Source: Kitasatospora sp. A2-31 (GTDB lineage Bacteria > Actinomycetota > Actinomycetes > Streptomycetales > Streptomycetaceae). From it: a DNA stretch of 64,000 nt. Within the stretch, counting starts at the first letter, position 1. Every line of letters begins with the position of its first letter. The notes under the pieces are model-generated. The model made no database searches. It was not told where the DNA came from and saw only the letters and a list, made by a program, of their open reading frames with translations. Below are positions 42,278 to 50,648 of this stretch, piece by piece. The translations under genes were made by a program, and so were the position numbers. Location of the stretch: assembly GCF_022288725.1 (NCBI RefSeq), contig NZ_JAKNTA010000020.1, positions 47,477-111,476 on the forward strand, in the 5' to 3' direction.

Positions 42278-43759
42278 ATGGGGCTGACGCTGGAGCAGGC
42301 CGGAAGCCTGGCCGACGTGCTGATGTCCGAGCTGCAGTCCCGCTCGGGCGCCGTGCGCACGGCGACGGACTACTTCAAGGGCAAGGTGCCGCTGCGCTTC
42401 GCCTCCGACCAGTACCGGAGCTACTTCGAGAAGACCTACCGCGGCTTCAGCGACAACTGGGTGTCCGTGGTGGCCGAGTCCCCGGTCGAGCGCCTGGCCG
42501 TCACCGGCGTGAAGGCGGCCGGCGAGATCACCGCCGACGCGGAGCTGTGGGGCGTCTGGCAGCGAAACGGGCTCGATGCAGACAGCCAGCTCGGCTTCCT
42601 CGGCGCCGGCCTCGGCGCACGGGCGTTCTGCCTGGTGTGGGGCGACCCGTCCGACCCGGACACCCCGGTTGTCACCTTCGAGGACGCCCGGCAGGCGATC
42701 GTCCAGTACGAGCCTGGCAGCCGCCGGCGCCGCCGGGCCGCGCTGAAGACATGGCAGGACGGCAACTGCGAGTACGCCACGCTGTACCTGCGGGACGAGG
42801 TTTGGAAGCTGGAGCGGCCGCACGGCGCCGAGCCGCGCAAGTCGGCCAACCTTGCCCAGGCCGAGGAGATGGAGCGTTCGTGGGCGCCCCGGGACACCGG
42901 TCCTGAGCCGAACCCGCAGCCGAACCCCATGGGCATGGTGCCGATGGTGGAGCTGCCGAACCGGCCGCTGCTGGCCGACGATCCGATCTCCGACGTGTCC
43001 GGCGTGATCGCAATGCAGGACGCGGTCAATCTCCTGTGGAGCCAGCTGTTCACCGCCTCCGACTTCGCCAGCTTCCCGCAGCGCGTCGTCCTCGGCGCCG
43101 AGCCGCCCAAGACGCCGATCCTCGACGCCAACGGGCAGGTCATCGGCACGAGGCCGGTGCCGTTGGAGAAGTTCGCCGTCGATCGCGTGCTGTGGCTCAG
43201 CTCGGACAAGGCGAGCATCGGCTCCTGGCCGGCCGCGAACCTGGAGGCCTACACCAAGGTGATCGAGGTCGCTGTCGGGCACATCGCCGCCCAGACCCGC
43301 ACCCCGCAGCACTACCTCGTCGGCAAGATGGCAAACCTCAGTGGCGACGCGCTCATCGCTGCGGAGACCGGCCAGGTGAAGAAAGTTGAGCAGAAGCAGC
43401 TTTGGTACGGGCAGGCCCTGCGCGAGGTGTTCCAGCTCATCGCGCTGGCCCAGGGCGACGAGGCGAAGGCCCGCGCGCTGGCCGGCGGCACGGTCATGTG
43501 GGCCGACGCCGAGTCCCGCAACATGTCCCAGCTCGTTGACGCCCTGCTGAAGCTCAAAACGATCGGATTCCCGTTCGAGTACCTGGCCCTGCGGTACGGG
43601 CTCACCCCGACCGAGGTGGCCGACCTGATCGCCATGCGCGAGCGGGAGGCCGACCTCGACCCGGTGGCGGCCCTGATGAACAGCGCCCAGCAGGCCCAGG
43701 GCGTCCGGCCCGAGCCGGCACCGACCGGCCCGGCCGACGAGCCTGTCCCTGCGGGGTGA
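42278..43759 (+). CDS. Portal protein
   Basis: The 493-residue protein is an SPP1 gp6-type portal: an N-terminal helical wing (ELQSRSGAVRTATDYFKGKVPLRFASDQYRSYFEKTYRGFSDNWVSVVAESPVERL), a stem (DPISDVSGVIAMQDAVNLLWSQLFTASDFASFPQRVVLG), and the crown helices (IGSWPAANLEAYTKVIEVAVGHIAAQTRTPQHYLVGKMANLSGDAL). It forms the 12-mer DNA entry vertex. Directly after the terminase gene. Confidence 0.95.
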   Translation: MGLTLEQAGSLADVLMSELQSRSGAVRTATDYFKGKVPLRFASDQYRSYFEKTYRGFSDNWVSVVAESPVERLAVTGVKAAGEITADAELWGVWQRNGLDADSQLGFLGAGLGARAFCLVWGDPSDPDTPVVTFEDARQAIVQYEPGSRRRRRAALKTWQDGNCEYATLYLRDEVWKLERPHGAEPRKSANLAQAEEMERSWAPRDTGPEPNPQPNPMGMVPMVELPNRPLLADDPISDVSGVIAMQDAVNLLWSQLFTASDFASFPQRVVLGAEPPKTPILDANGQVIGTRPVPLEKFAVDRVLWLSSDKASIGSWPAANLEAYTKVIEVAVGHIAAQTRTPQHYLVGKMANLSGDALIAAETGQVKKVEQKQLWYGQALREVFQLIALAQGDEAKARALAGGTVMWADAESRNMSQLVDALLKLKTIGFPFEYLALRYGLTPTEVADLIAMREREADLDPVAALMNSAQQAQGVRPEPAPTGPADEPVPAG

Positions 43760-43762
43760 GCC

Positions 43763-44791
43763 GTGGACGTGATGGAGCTCGCCGAGCGGCACCTTGTCGC
43801 CCGGCGCCGCACCGCTGCTGCGGCAGTCCTCGGCGCGGTTCGCGAGTGGCGGCAGCTCGACCCCCGGGACCTGAGTGCGTCTTGGGCCATGAACTCGCCC
43901 CGCCTGCTCGCGGTGGTGTCGGCCGGCCAGACGGCGGCCGCCGCTACCGCGCAGGCCTACACAGACCGGGCGACCAGGTTGCAGGGCGTCCAGCCCGAGC
44001 CGGCCGGAACGATCGCCGCCGCGTCGTTCGCCGGGTTCGCCTCGGACGGGCGCGACCTCGCCAGCCTGCTCTACCTCCCCGTCATCGACACCAAGGAAGC
44101 CATCGCCGACGGGGCGAGCCTCGCCGAGGCGCTCGCCATCGGCGAGCGCAAGCTCCGGATGCTCGTGGACACCGAGGTAGCCGACGCCGGCCGCTCCGCC
44201 GACGGGGTCGGCGTCACCGCGAACCGGGCCGTCCGCGGCTACGTCCGGATGATCTCCGGCGGCGCCTGCGGCCGCTGCGCGGTCCTCGCCGGCAAGGAGT
44301 ACGGCTTCAACCGCGGCTTCCAGCGGCACCCCCACTGCCACTGCACGCACGTCCCGATCGGCAACCGCACCAACTTCCGCGGCCGGACGCTCGACGCGCG
44401 CGACTACTTCAACTCGCTCAGCCCGGCCGCACAGAACCGCGCCTTCACCGTGGCCGGCGCCCGGGCGATCCGCGACGGCGCCGACATCACCAGCGTGGTC
44501 AACGCGCGGCGCGGCATCACGACCACCGGCAGCTGGGTGCGCGACGACGTCACCCACCGCGGCAGCGTGGTCCGCACCGGGATGCTCGGCCAGCAGCTCA
44601 CCATCACGACCGACAGCTCCACCCGCCGGGGCATGGCCGCCCAGCGGCTGCGCAACCTCGACAAGGACAAGGCCCGCGGCCGAGGCGCCCGCCACGTCCG
44701 GCGCCTCACCCCCGAGGCGATCTACAAGCTCGCCGGCACCGACCGCACCGAGGCGATCCGCCTGCTCCACCGGTTCGGCTACCTCTACTGA
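43763..44791 (+). CDS. MuF-like minor capsid protein
   Basis: The 342-residue protein has the portal-adjacent minor head layout: helical N-terminal half, then the metal-type motif GACGRCAVLAGKEYGF and HPHCHCTHVPIG characteristic of VG15/MuF proteins, then a C-terminal helical region. GTG start after the portal stop. In some phages MuF proteins carry toxins at the C terminus; none is evident here. Confidence 0.87.
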   Translation: MDVMELAERHLVARRRTAAAAVLGAVREWRQLDPRDLSASWAMNSPRLLAVVSAGQTAAAATAQAYTDRATRLQGVQPEPAGTIAAASFAGFASDGRDLASLLYLPVIDTKEAIADGASLAEALAIGERKLRMLVDTEVADAGRSADGVGVTANRAVRGYVRMISGGACGRCAVLAGKEYGFNRGFQRHPHCHCTHVPIGNRTNFRGRTLDARDYFNSLSPAAQNRAFTVAGARAIRDGADITSVVNARRGITTTGSWVRDDVTHRGSVVRTGMLGQQLTITTDSSTRRGMAAQRLRNLDKDKARGRGARHVRRLTPEAIYKLAGTDRTEAIRLLHRFGYLY

Positions 44792-44836
44792 CCGGCCGCC
44801 GCAACGGCGACCCCGACTCCTGCAACAGGAGCCCCG

Positions 44837-45589
44837 ATGCACGACAACACCCTGCCCCGCCACGCCCGAACGGGCCTGGCCGCCGTCGGCTGGCGTAAGC
44901 CGCGCCCGGGCGAGGACGGCCCCAAGCCGATCTGGCCCATCCTCGGCGGCGCCCCCGACGATGAGGACGACACCGAGGAGACCGGCGACGAGACCGACGG
45001 CGACGGCAGCGGCTCGGACGGCGAGGACGACGACGCCGACCCGGACGGCGCCGACAACCTCGGCGACGCCGGCAAGCGTGCCCTGGACGCCATGAAGGCG
45101 AAGTGGCGCGAGGAACGCGACCGGCGCAAGGCGGCTGAGTCTGAGCGCGACCAGCTCAAGGCGACCAAGCCCACCGAGGGCGGCGACGATGCGGACAGCA
45201 TCCGCACGCAGGTCCGGGCGGAGGCCCGCGCCGAGGCCCTGCGCGAGCGGGCCTTGGACCGCCTGGAGGCCAAGGCCGCCCGGGTCCTGGCCGACCCGGA
45301 GGACGCCCGGGCCTACCTCAGCGCCCGCGTCGAGGACTTCATCGACGGTGACGCCATCGACACCGAGGCGATCACCGACGCGCTTGAGGACCTGCTCAAG
45401 CGCAAGCCGTACTTGGCCGCAACGGCCGCGGGGTCCCGGCCCCGGTTCGAGGGCACCGGCGACGGTGGGGCGCGCAAGGCGTCAACCGGCCCCCGGCAGC
45501 TCACCGAGAACGACGTCAAGCGAATGACGCCCGAGCAGATCGACGAGGCTCACCGCAAGGGTCAGCTGCGCGACTACCTGGGCTCCTGA
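44837..45589 (+). CDS. Capsid scaffolding protein
   Basis: The 250-residue protein is a typical scaffold: a very acidic N-terminal stretch (DDEDDTEETGDETDGDGSGSDGEDDDADPDG), a central coiled coil (MKAKWREERDRRKAAESERDQLK, AEARAEALRERALDRLEAKAARVL) and a basic helix-turn end (LTENDVKRMTPEQIDEAHRKGQLRDYL) that contacts coat protein. No protease domain is visible. It precedes the major capsid gene. Confidence 0.88.
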   Translation: MHDNTLPRHARTGLAAVGWRKPRPGEDGPKPIWPILGGAPDDEDDTEETGDETDGDGSGSDGEDDDADPDGADNLGDAGKRALDAMKAKWREERDRRKAAESERDQLKATKPTEGGDDADSIRTQVRAEARAEALRERALDRLEAKAARVLADPEDARAYLSARVEDFIDGDAIDTEAITDALEDLLKRKPYLAATAAGSRPRFEGTGDGGARKASTGPRQLTENDVKRMTPEQIDEAHRKGQLRDYLGS

Positions 45590-45607
45590 CCGAGAGGACC
45601 CACAGCA

Positions 45608-46468
45608 GTGGCCATCACCCGATTCAAGCCGGAGATCTGGAGCGCCAAGCTCCTGGTCACCTGGCGCAAGGCGCTCGTCTATGGCGGGCCCGGCATGCTC
45701 AACCGCGACTACGAGGGCGACGTCTCCGAGGCTGGCGACACCGTCCGCATCACCAGCATCTCCGACCCGACGATCGGCACCTACGTGCCGAACAGCACCA
45801 CCATCACGCCGGAGGAGCTGACCGACGCCCAGCGCACCCTGGTCGTCGACCAGTCCAAGTACTTCGCCTTCAAGGTCGACGACGTCGACAAGCGGCAGGC
45901 CAAGGGCGACGTGATGACCGAGGCGATGAGCCGCGCCGCCTACAAGCTCGCCGACCAGGCCGACCAGTACATCGCCGGCCTGTACACCGGCGTCGTCGCG
46001 GCGAACACCATCGGCTCCACCGGCGCCCCGGTCAACACCTTCACCACGCCGACCGACGCCTACGACAAGGTGCTCGTCCCGCTCCGCACGAAGCTGGCGA
46101 AGGCCAACGTGCCGACCGTTGGTCGCTGGGTGGTCGCCTCCCCCGAGATGATGGCCAGCCTCCTTCTGGACCCCCGCTTCATCAAGGCCAACGAGTCCGG
46201 CACCACCGACGCGCTCCGCAACGGCTTCGTCGGCCGAGCCGCCGGATTCGACATCTTCGAGTCGAACAACACCCCGGTCCCCTCAGGCGACACGCAGGTC
46301 ATCATGGCCGGTACCTCCGCGGCGATCACCTTCGTCGAGCAGATCAGCAAGACCGAGGCCTACCGGCCCGAGGCCGGGTTCTCGGACGCCATCAAGGGCC
46401 TGGCCCTGTACGGCGCGAAGCTGATCCGCCCCGACGGCCTCGCCATCGCCTACATCGACCCGGCCTGA
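45608..46468 (+). CDS. Major capsid protein
   Basis: The 286-residue protein has the P22-type coat subfamily look of the HK97 fold: IWSAKLLVTWRKALVYG, GDTVRITSISDPTIGTYV, the YKLADQADQYIAGLY spine helix, WVVASPEMMASLLLDPRF and GFDIFESNNTP. No N-terminal delta domain is present, consistent with the separate scaffold upstream. GTG start with GAGAGG upstream. Confidence 0.93.
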   Translation: MAITRFKPEIWSAKLLVTWRKALVYGGPGMLNRDYEGDVSEAGDTVRITSISDPTIGTYVPNSTTITPEELTDAQRTLVVDQSKYFAFKVDDVDKRQAKGDVMTEAMSRAAYKLADQADQYIAGLYTGVVAANTIGSTGAPVNTFTTPTDAYDKVLVPLRTKLAKANVPTVGRWVVASPEMMASLLLDPRFIKANESGTTDALRNGFVGRAAGFDIFESNNTPVPSGDTQVIMAGTSAAITFVEQISKTEAYRPEAGFSDAIKGLALYGAKLIRPDGLAIAYIDPA

Positions 46469-46483
46469 TCGGAGACCTGACCC

Positions 46484-46861
46484 ATGGCACGCACCGCTGT
46501 CGCCTACAGCAACTTCGTCCCCAACGGCTCGGTCGCCGACTCCTCGCTGACCGCCGTGGCCCTCAACCCGGGCACCGGCAACGGCCACACCATCGCCAAG
46601 GCCGTGCCGGAGCTCACCGTGCTGCGCGTGGCGGTCGGCGCCACCGGCGGCAACATCACCGTCAAGGCCGGCCAGACGCCGCCCGCGCTCGCGGCCGGCC
46701 AGGGCGACCTCGTCGTCAACGTGACCGCCAACACCATCTCCTGGATCGGCCCGTTCGAATCCGGTCGGTTCCTCCAGAACGACGGCAGCATGCTCGTCGA
46801 CGTCGCCGCCGCCGTCGTCCCCGGCACCATCACCGCCCTTAAGGTCCCGAGGAACACCTGA
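46484..46861 (+). CDS. Capsid decoration-type beta protein
   Basis: The 125-residue beta-rich protein (ELTVLRVAVGATGGNITVKAG, DLVVNVTANTISWIGPFESGRFLQ) sits directly after the major capsid protein, where head decoration proteins are encoded. It shows a similar pattern to the 109-residue protein at 48929, suggesting divergent paralogues. ATG with a stop/start TGATG overlap at its end. Confidence 0.7.
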   Translation: MARTAVAYSNFVPNGSVADSSLTAVALNPGTGNGHTIAKAVPELTVLRVAVGATGGNITVKAGQTPPALAAGQGDLVVNVTANTISWIGPFESGRFLQNDGSMLVDVAAAVVPGTITALKVPRNT

Positions 46862-47157
46862 TGCCCGACACCATCCACGTCCGCGGCGAGGGCGGCATGG
46901 TCATCGCGATGGACCTGCCGCTCCCGGAGCCGATCGCCGAGCGTCTCGTCAAGGGCCAGCTGACGCGGGTCAACGAGGACGGCAGCCCCTACGTCGAGGC
47001 GCCGACCGAGGGCGTCCCGTCCCTGCCCGACAAGCCGCCGGCGAAGACCGACCCGAAGGCGACCTGGGTCGGCTGGGCTGTGGCCAACGGTGCCGACCCC
47101 GACGAGGCCGACGGCATGACCAAGGGCGATCTGATCGAGGCCTACGGCGCCGAGTAG
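46861..47157 (+). CDS. Small head protein with HeH/LEM-like C terminus
   Basis: The first 60 residues look like an adaptor (VIAMDLPLPEPIAERLVKGQLTRV). The end (KATWVGWAVANGADPDEADGMTKGDLIEAYG) matches the HeH/LEM-type helix pair seen in phage head proteins. TGATG overlap with the previous gene. Confidence 0.72.
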   Translation: MPDTIHVRGEGGMVIAMDLPLPEPIAERLVKGQLTRVNEDGSPYVEAPTEGVPSLPDKPPAKTDPKATWVGWAVANGADPDEADGMTKGDLIEAYGAE

Positions 47158-47166
47158 GAGGCGAGC

Positions 47167-47730
47167 ATGAGCCTGCCCCCTCTCGCCACCAGCGCCGACG
47201 CCACCGCCTACGGCTACACCCTTCCGGCTGCCGACGCCGATGCGCTCCTCGCGCGCGCCTCGGCCAGGATCCGCCGGGCTGCCGGGCAGCCCATCACGGC
47301 TAGCACGTCGACCGTTCGCCTCGCCGAGCACGACGGCGTCGTGACGCTGCCCGGTCCGCCGGTCACCGCCGTGGCGTCGGTCGTCGCGGTCGCCTGCGAC
47401 GGCACCACCTCGGCCCTGTCCTGGTGGTGCTGGGACGGCGACCAGCTCACCGTTCCCTGTGGCACCGGGCAGGTTGAGGTCGTGTACACCCACGGCTACA
47501 CCGTCGTCCCGGACGGCGTCGTGGAGCTGACTTGCAGCGTGGCCGCCCGCTTTGGTGCTGCTCCGGCCGGTGCGGACGGCCTGCTGCGGTCCGAGCAGAT
47601 CGACGACTACAGCAGGACATTTGCGACCGAAGCGATCGCCGCGGCCGGTGATCTGCTGCCGGGCGAGCGCGACGCCCTCGCCGATGCCCTCGGCACCCCG
47701 CAGGCGTGGATGACGGGGGGCCGTCGATGA
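47167..47730 (+). CDS. Head-tail connector (adaptor)
   Basis: The 187-residue protein begins with a helix bundle (TSADATAYGYTLPAADADALLARASARIRRAAGQ) followed by beta hairpins (TVRLAEHDGVVTLPGPPVTAVASVV, VEVVYTHGYTVVPDGVVEL), typical of gp6/gp15-type ring adaptors. It lies in the conventional position after the capsid genes. ATG with AGGAGG. Confidence 0.85.
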   Translation: MSLPPLATSADATAYGYTLPAADADALLARASARIRRAAGQPITASTSTVRLAEHDGVVTLPGPPVTAVASVVAVACDGTTSALSWWCWDGDQLTVPCGTGQVEVVYTHGYTVVPDGVVELTCSVAARFGAAPAGADGLLRSEQIDDYSRTFATEAIAAAGDLLPGERDALADALGTPQAWMTGGRR

Positions 47731-48134
47731 ACCTCGCGCCCCTGCTTGCGGCCGGCCGGGCCGCGCACGAACAGCTCATGGTCGACACGGTCCGGCTCGT
47801 TCGGCCCGGCACCGATGTCTACAACCCGACGACCGGGTCGACCACGCAGCCCGACGCCCGCACGCTGTACTCCGGCCCAGCCAGGGTGCGGCCGTTCCGG
47901 GCCGAGGAGATCGAGGAGCAGGCGGGTCAGCGGCAGGTGGTGCTCCGCCGGTACGAGGTCGCGCTGCCATGGTCGTCAATGCCGCTCGGCGGCGACCGCG
48001 TAGTGCCCGGCGACCGGGTCGAGGTGACGGCGTCGCTGGACCCGCGGCTGGCCAGCCTGGCCCTGTGGGTGACCAGCGTCGGCGAGTCCGCCACTGCCAC
48101 CGCGTGGCGGATCGCAGCGGAGGACCGGTCATGA
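47727..48134 (+). CDS. Head closure / stopper protein
   Basis: The 135-residue protein reads as a small beta barrel (TVRLVRPGTDVYNPTTGSTTQPDARTLYSGPARVRPF, RYEVALPWSSMPLGGDRVVPGDRVEV) matching DUF6093-type stoppers of actinophages. ATG overlaps the connector stop. Confidence 0.8.
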   Translation: MNLAPLLAAGRAAHEQLMVDTVRLVRPGTDVYNPTTGSTTQPDARTLYSGPARVRPFRAEEIEEQAGQRQVVLRRYEVALPWSSMPLGGDRVVPGDRVEVTASLDPRLASLALWVTSVGESATATAWRIAAEDRS

Positions 48135-48511
48135 GCGCAGACATCAGCGGTCTGGAGGCTCTGGTGGCCGACCTCGCGCGGGCGGGCGCCGATCTCGATC
48201 GGCGGGCCCGGCAGGTCGTCTCCCGGGGCGCGCTGAACATCAAGCGGGGCTGGGCCGAGAACGCCCGGGCCAGTAGCGGCCGGTACGCGCCGCACTACCC
48301 GGCCACCATCGGCTACGACCTGCTGTCCACCCCGGCCGGCATCACCGCGGTGATCGGCCCGGACAAGGGCGGCACACAGGGCCCGTTCGGCGCGATCCTC
48401 GAGTACGGGTCAGTCCACAACCCGCCGCACAACGACGGCGGACGCGCCCTGACCGCGGAGGAGCCCCGCTTCATCGCCGCGGTCGAAGCGCTCGGGGAGG
48501 GCCTGCTGTGA
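48131..48511 (+). CDS. Tail completion protein (HK97 gp10-like)
   Basis: 126 residues: a long N-terminal helix (GLEALVADLARAGADLDRRARQVVSRGALNIKRGWAENA) and a beta part (VIGPDKGGTQGPFGAILEYG), as in HK97 gp10. It caps the tail before joining the head. ATGA overlap with the stopper gene. Confidence 0.85.
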   Translation: MSADISGLEALVADLARAGADLDRRARQVVSRGALNIKRGWAENARASSGRYAPHYPATIGYDLLSTPAGITAVIGPDKGGTQGPFGAILEYGSVHNPPHNDGGRALTAEEPRFIAAVEALGEGLL

Positions 48512-48915
48512 CCTCTCCCGCCGTCCTGCCACACCTCGAAGCGGTCCGGGGCGCCTTGGCTGCAGCGCAGCTGACGGTCTACCTCGGCGGAGCCCCGGCC
48601 GGCCCGGCACCGCTGCCGAAGACCTTCGCCGTGCTCTACCCGGGGCCAGGCTCCGCGTCGCCGTCCAGCCTGGCCGACGACCGGACCACCCTGGACCTGT
48701 TGCTGCAGGTCACCTGCGTGGCCACCACCCCGGAGGGTGCGCTCGGCACCGCCGACCGCGTCCGGGCCGCCCTCGCAGCGCCGGTGGCCGTGGCCGGCCG
48801 GGCGACCTGGCGCGCCGAGGAGCTCGGCGGGCCGCCCCTGCAGCGCGACGACGACGTCACCCCGCCCCTGTTCTACCTGCCGGTGCAATTTCGGCTCCGG
48901 TCCATCCCCGCATGA
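48508..48915 (+). CDS. Tail terminator protein
   Basis: 135 residues, alpha/beta with YLGGAPAGPAPLPKTFAVLYPG, LDLLLQVTCVATTPEGALGTADRVRAAL and LFYLPVQFRLRS, which fit gpU/HK97-gp11-like tail terminators that stop tube growth. GTG start overlaps the previous gene. Confidence 0.82.
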   Translation: MTSPAVLPHLEAVRGALAAAQLTVYLGGAPAGPAPLPKTFAVLYPGPGSASPSSLADDRTTLDLLLQVTCVATTPEGALGTADRVRAALAAPVAVAGRATWRAEELGGPPLQRDDDVTPPLFYLPVQFRLRSIPA

Positions 48916-48928
48916 TCTGGAGGGCCCC

Positions 48929-49258
48929 ATGGCCACCCTGCCCGTCCAGGCCGTCGCCATCGCCGGCCTCAACCCCGCCTACTCGAGCGCGTCCGGCGGC
49001 GGCGACAAGGTCGCCTGCGGCGAACGCACGTTTCTGCACGTGAAGAACGGCGGCGGCAGCCCGATCACGGTCACGTTGGCCGCGACCGGCTCGGTCCGCG
49101 GCCAGACCGTCACCTCCCCGACGGTGTCGGTCCCGGCCTCCGGCGAGCGCATGATCGGCCCCATCACCGCCGACCTGTTCGCCGGTGTCACCGACGGCCT
49201 CGCCTCGATCTCCTACTCCGGCGTCACCACGGTGACCGTCGGCGCCTTCCGCATCTGA
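48929..49258 (+). CDS. Beta-sandwich phage protein, 109 aa
   Basis: Ig-like pattern (FLHVKNGGGSPITVTLAATGSV, TVSVPASGERMIGPITADLFAGVTDGLASISYSGVTTVTVGAF). Similar layout to the protein at 46484. It could be a tail or head decoration protein. A terminator-like hairpin follows. Confidence 0.68.
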   Translation: MATLPVQAVAIAGLNPAYSSASGGGDKVACGERTFLHVKNGGGSPITVTLAATGSVRGQTVTSPTVSVPASGERMIGPITADLFAGVTDGLASISYSGVTTVTVGAFRI

Positions 49259-49273
49259 CCCCAGCCCACTCCC

Positions 49274-49300
49274 AGGCCCCGCCCTCCGGCCGGGGCCTTT
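49274..49300 (+). terminator. Intra-operon hairpin before major tail gene
   Basis: aggccccg (49274-49281) pairs with cggggcct (49291-49298), followed by TT. Placed between the connector genes and the major tail gene, it could lower read-through or stabilise the tail mRNA end. Confidence 0.55.
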
Positions 49301-49321
49301 CGCATGCCCGAGGAGGGCACT

Positions 49322-49801
49322 GTGTCTGACACGATCGTCGACGGCACGACCCGGGTGGCCTGGGTCGCGTCCATCGCCAACCCCGCCGCTCCGACCGTGA
49401 GCGAGCTCAACGGCGGAATCGACCTCACCCCGCGCATCACCCCCGACGGCCTGAAGTTGGATCCGAAGACCGCTGACGTGGATACGTCGAGCCTGGCGTC
49501 CAAGTTCGACACGAAGGAGGTCGGCCGCGTCTCCTACGACACCGAGCTGACGTTCAAGCGCGGCACCACCCCGGCCGAGGATCTGCCGTACTCGACCCTG
49601 CGCTACGGCGTGCACGGCTATCTCGTCGTGCGCCGCAACCTGGCCTACTCGACCGCGTGGGCGTCCGGTCAGCAGGTCGAGGTCTACTACATGGCCTGCG
49701 GCGAGCCGGCCAACATCCCGCCGGCCGCGAACGAGGTCGGCAAGTTCATGAGCCCGATGAAGGTCACCACGGAGCCCAACACCTACGTGACGGTGGCCTG
49801 A
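49322..49801 (+). CDS. Major tail (tube) protein
   Basis: 159 residues with the tube-protein beta pattern (TRVAWVASIANPAAPTVSELNGGIDLTPRITPDGLKLDP, TELTFKRGTTPAEDLPYSTLRYGVHGYLVVRRN, QVEVYYMACGEPANIPPA). It lies just before the tail chaperone and tape measure. GTG 49322 follows GAGGAGGG; an ATG at 49304 is less well placed. Confidence 0.9.
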   Translation: MSDTIVDGTTRVAWVASIANPAAPTVSELNGGIDLTPRITPDGLKLDPKTADVDTSSLASKFDTKEVGRVSYDTELTFKRGTTPAEDLPYSTLRYGVHGYLVVRRNLAYSTAWASGQQVEVYYMACGEPANIPPAANEVGKFMSPMKVTTEPNTYVTVA

Positions 49802-50331
49802 TGACGGCTCAGCGCAAGACGCCGACCGCGGCCGACATCCTCGCCAAGGTGAAGCCGCGTACAGCGACTGTCACCCTCTACCTCGACGGCGAGGCCGCCG
49901 GCCGCATCGCTCAGCTGGAGGCCCAGTTCGCTGATCTGGCGGACTGGCAGCCCGAGTCTCTGGCCGACTCGGACCCGCGCCGCGCGATCGCCCAGGAGAT
50001 CGCCGGCCTCCAGGACCGGATCCGCGACTCCGCGCAGGACTTCGTCCTCCGCGCCCTGCCCGCCAAGGCGTGGTCGGACCTGCTGGCGCTGCACCCCGGC
50101 CGGCACGCCCAGGAGCTCTACAACCCGACGACCCTGCCCGCCGCGCTCGTCCCGGCCTGCCTGGTCGAGCCGGCGATGACCCCGGAGGAGTACGAGCAGC
50201 TGGCCGAGGTCCTCAACCAGGGCCAGCGTGACGAGCTGGAGCTCGCGGCCTGGCAGGTGAACAACGAGGCGGTCAGCGTCCCTTTCTCGCTGGCCGCCTC
50301 CGCGCATCGCCACAGCACCGGCGAGAGGTAG
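49801..50331 (+). CDS. Tail assembly chaperone, short form (gpG-like)
   Basis: 176 residues, helical, with the typical composition (ATVTLYLDGEAAGRIAQLEAQFADL, FVLRALPAKAWSDLLALHPGR, MTPEEYEQLAEVLNQGQRDELELAAWQVNN). It binds the tape measure during tail assembly. Its 3' end contains a -1 slippery heptamer (50280-50286) that produces a longer protein. ATG overlaps the tail-tube stop. Confidence 0.9.
   Translation: MTAQRKTPTAADILAKVKPRTATVTLYLDGEAAGRIAQLEAQFADLADWQPESLADSDPRRAIAQEIAGLQDRIRDSAQDFVLRALPAKAWSDLLALHPGRHAQELYNPTTLPAALVPACLVEPAMTPEEYEQLAEVLNQGQRDELELAAWQVNNEAVSVPFSLAASAHRHSTGER
50280..50286 (+). other. Programmed -1 frameshift slippery site
   Basis: The heptamer C CCT TTC, read in the chaperone frame with codons at 50281 and 50284, has the canonical X XXY YYZ form. 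After slipping back one base the next frame is open without a stop to 50648 and carries the gpT-like domain. Confidence 0.85.
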
Positions 50332-50648
50332 AGGCTGCTCGCGCCTGGGGCGTGCCGCGCAGCGTCTTCCTCGGCCGGCCGGTCCCCGGCCCCGGTGAGG
50401 TGCTGTGGACCGACGAGGACCGCGCCTGGGCGCTCGCGCTGCTCCAGGTCGAGGCCGAGACCTGCTCGTGCGGTCATCCCCTCGCCGACACGCTCGATGG
50501 CGACCTGGAGGAGTCGTGGCGCGCGGAGATCGTCCGCTGCCATGCCTGCGCAACCGCCGCGCGACACCTGGACGGCTGGCGCGACGCCGGCGGCGACACG
50601 CGAGGAGCGCAGGTGCGCGTAACACGGAGGGAGGGTCGCCGTGGCTGA
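50286..50648 (+). CDS. gpT-like domain made by frameshift from the tail chaperone
   Basis: In the -1 frame after the slip, the product continues with the classic EAARAWGVPRSVFLGRPVPG segment, then LALLQVEAETCSCGHPL, ESWRAEIVRCHACATAARHL and a basic end. Two CxxC-like pairs (CSCGH, CHAC) may bind zinc. The full G-T protein would be 282 residues (from 49801). An internal GTG at 50352 could in theory start it alone. The end overlaps the tape-measure gene by 8 bases. Confidence 0.85.
   Translation, partial: LAGRLRASPQHRREVEAARAWGVPRSVFLGRPVPGPGEVLWTDEDRAWALALLQVEAETCSCGHPLADTLDGDLEESWRAEIVRCHACATAARHLDGWRDAGGDTRGAQVRVTRREGRRG

Noticed and set aside
43763..44791. MuF polymorphic toxin
   Set aside because: The C-terminal region is short and shows no recognisable toxin motif, and no immunity gene follows.
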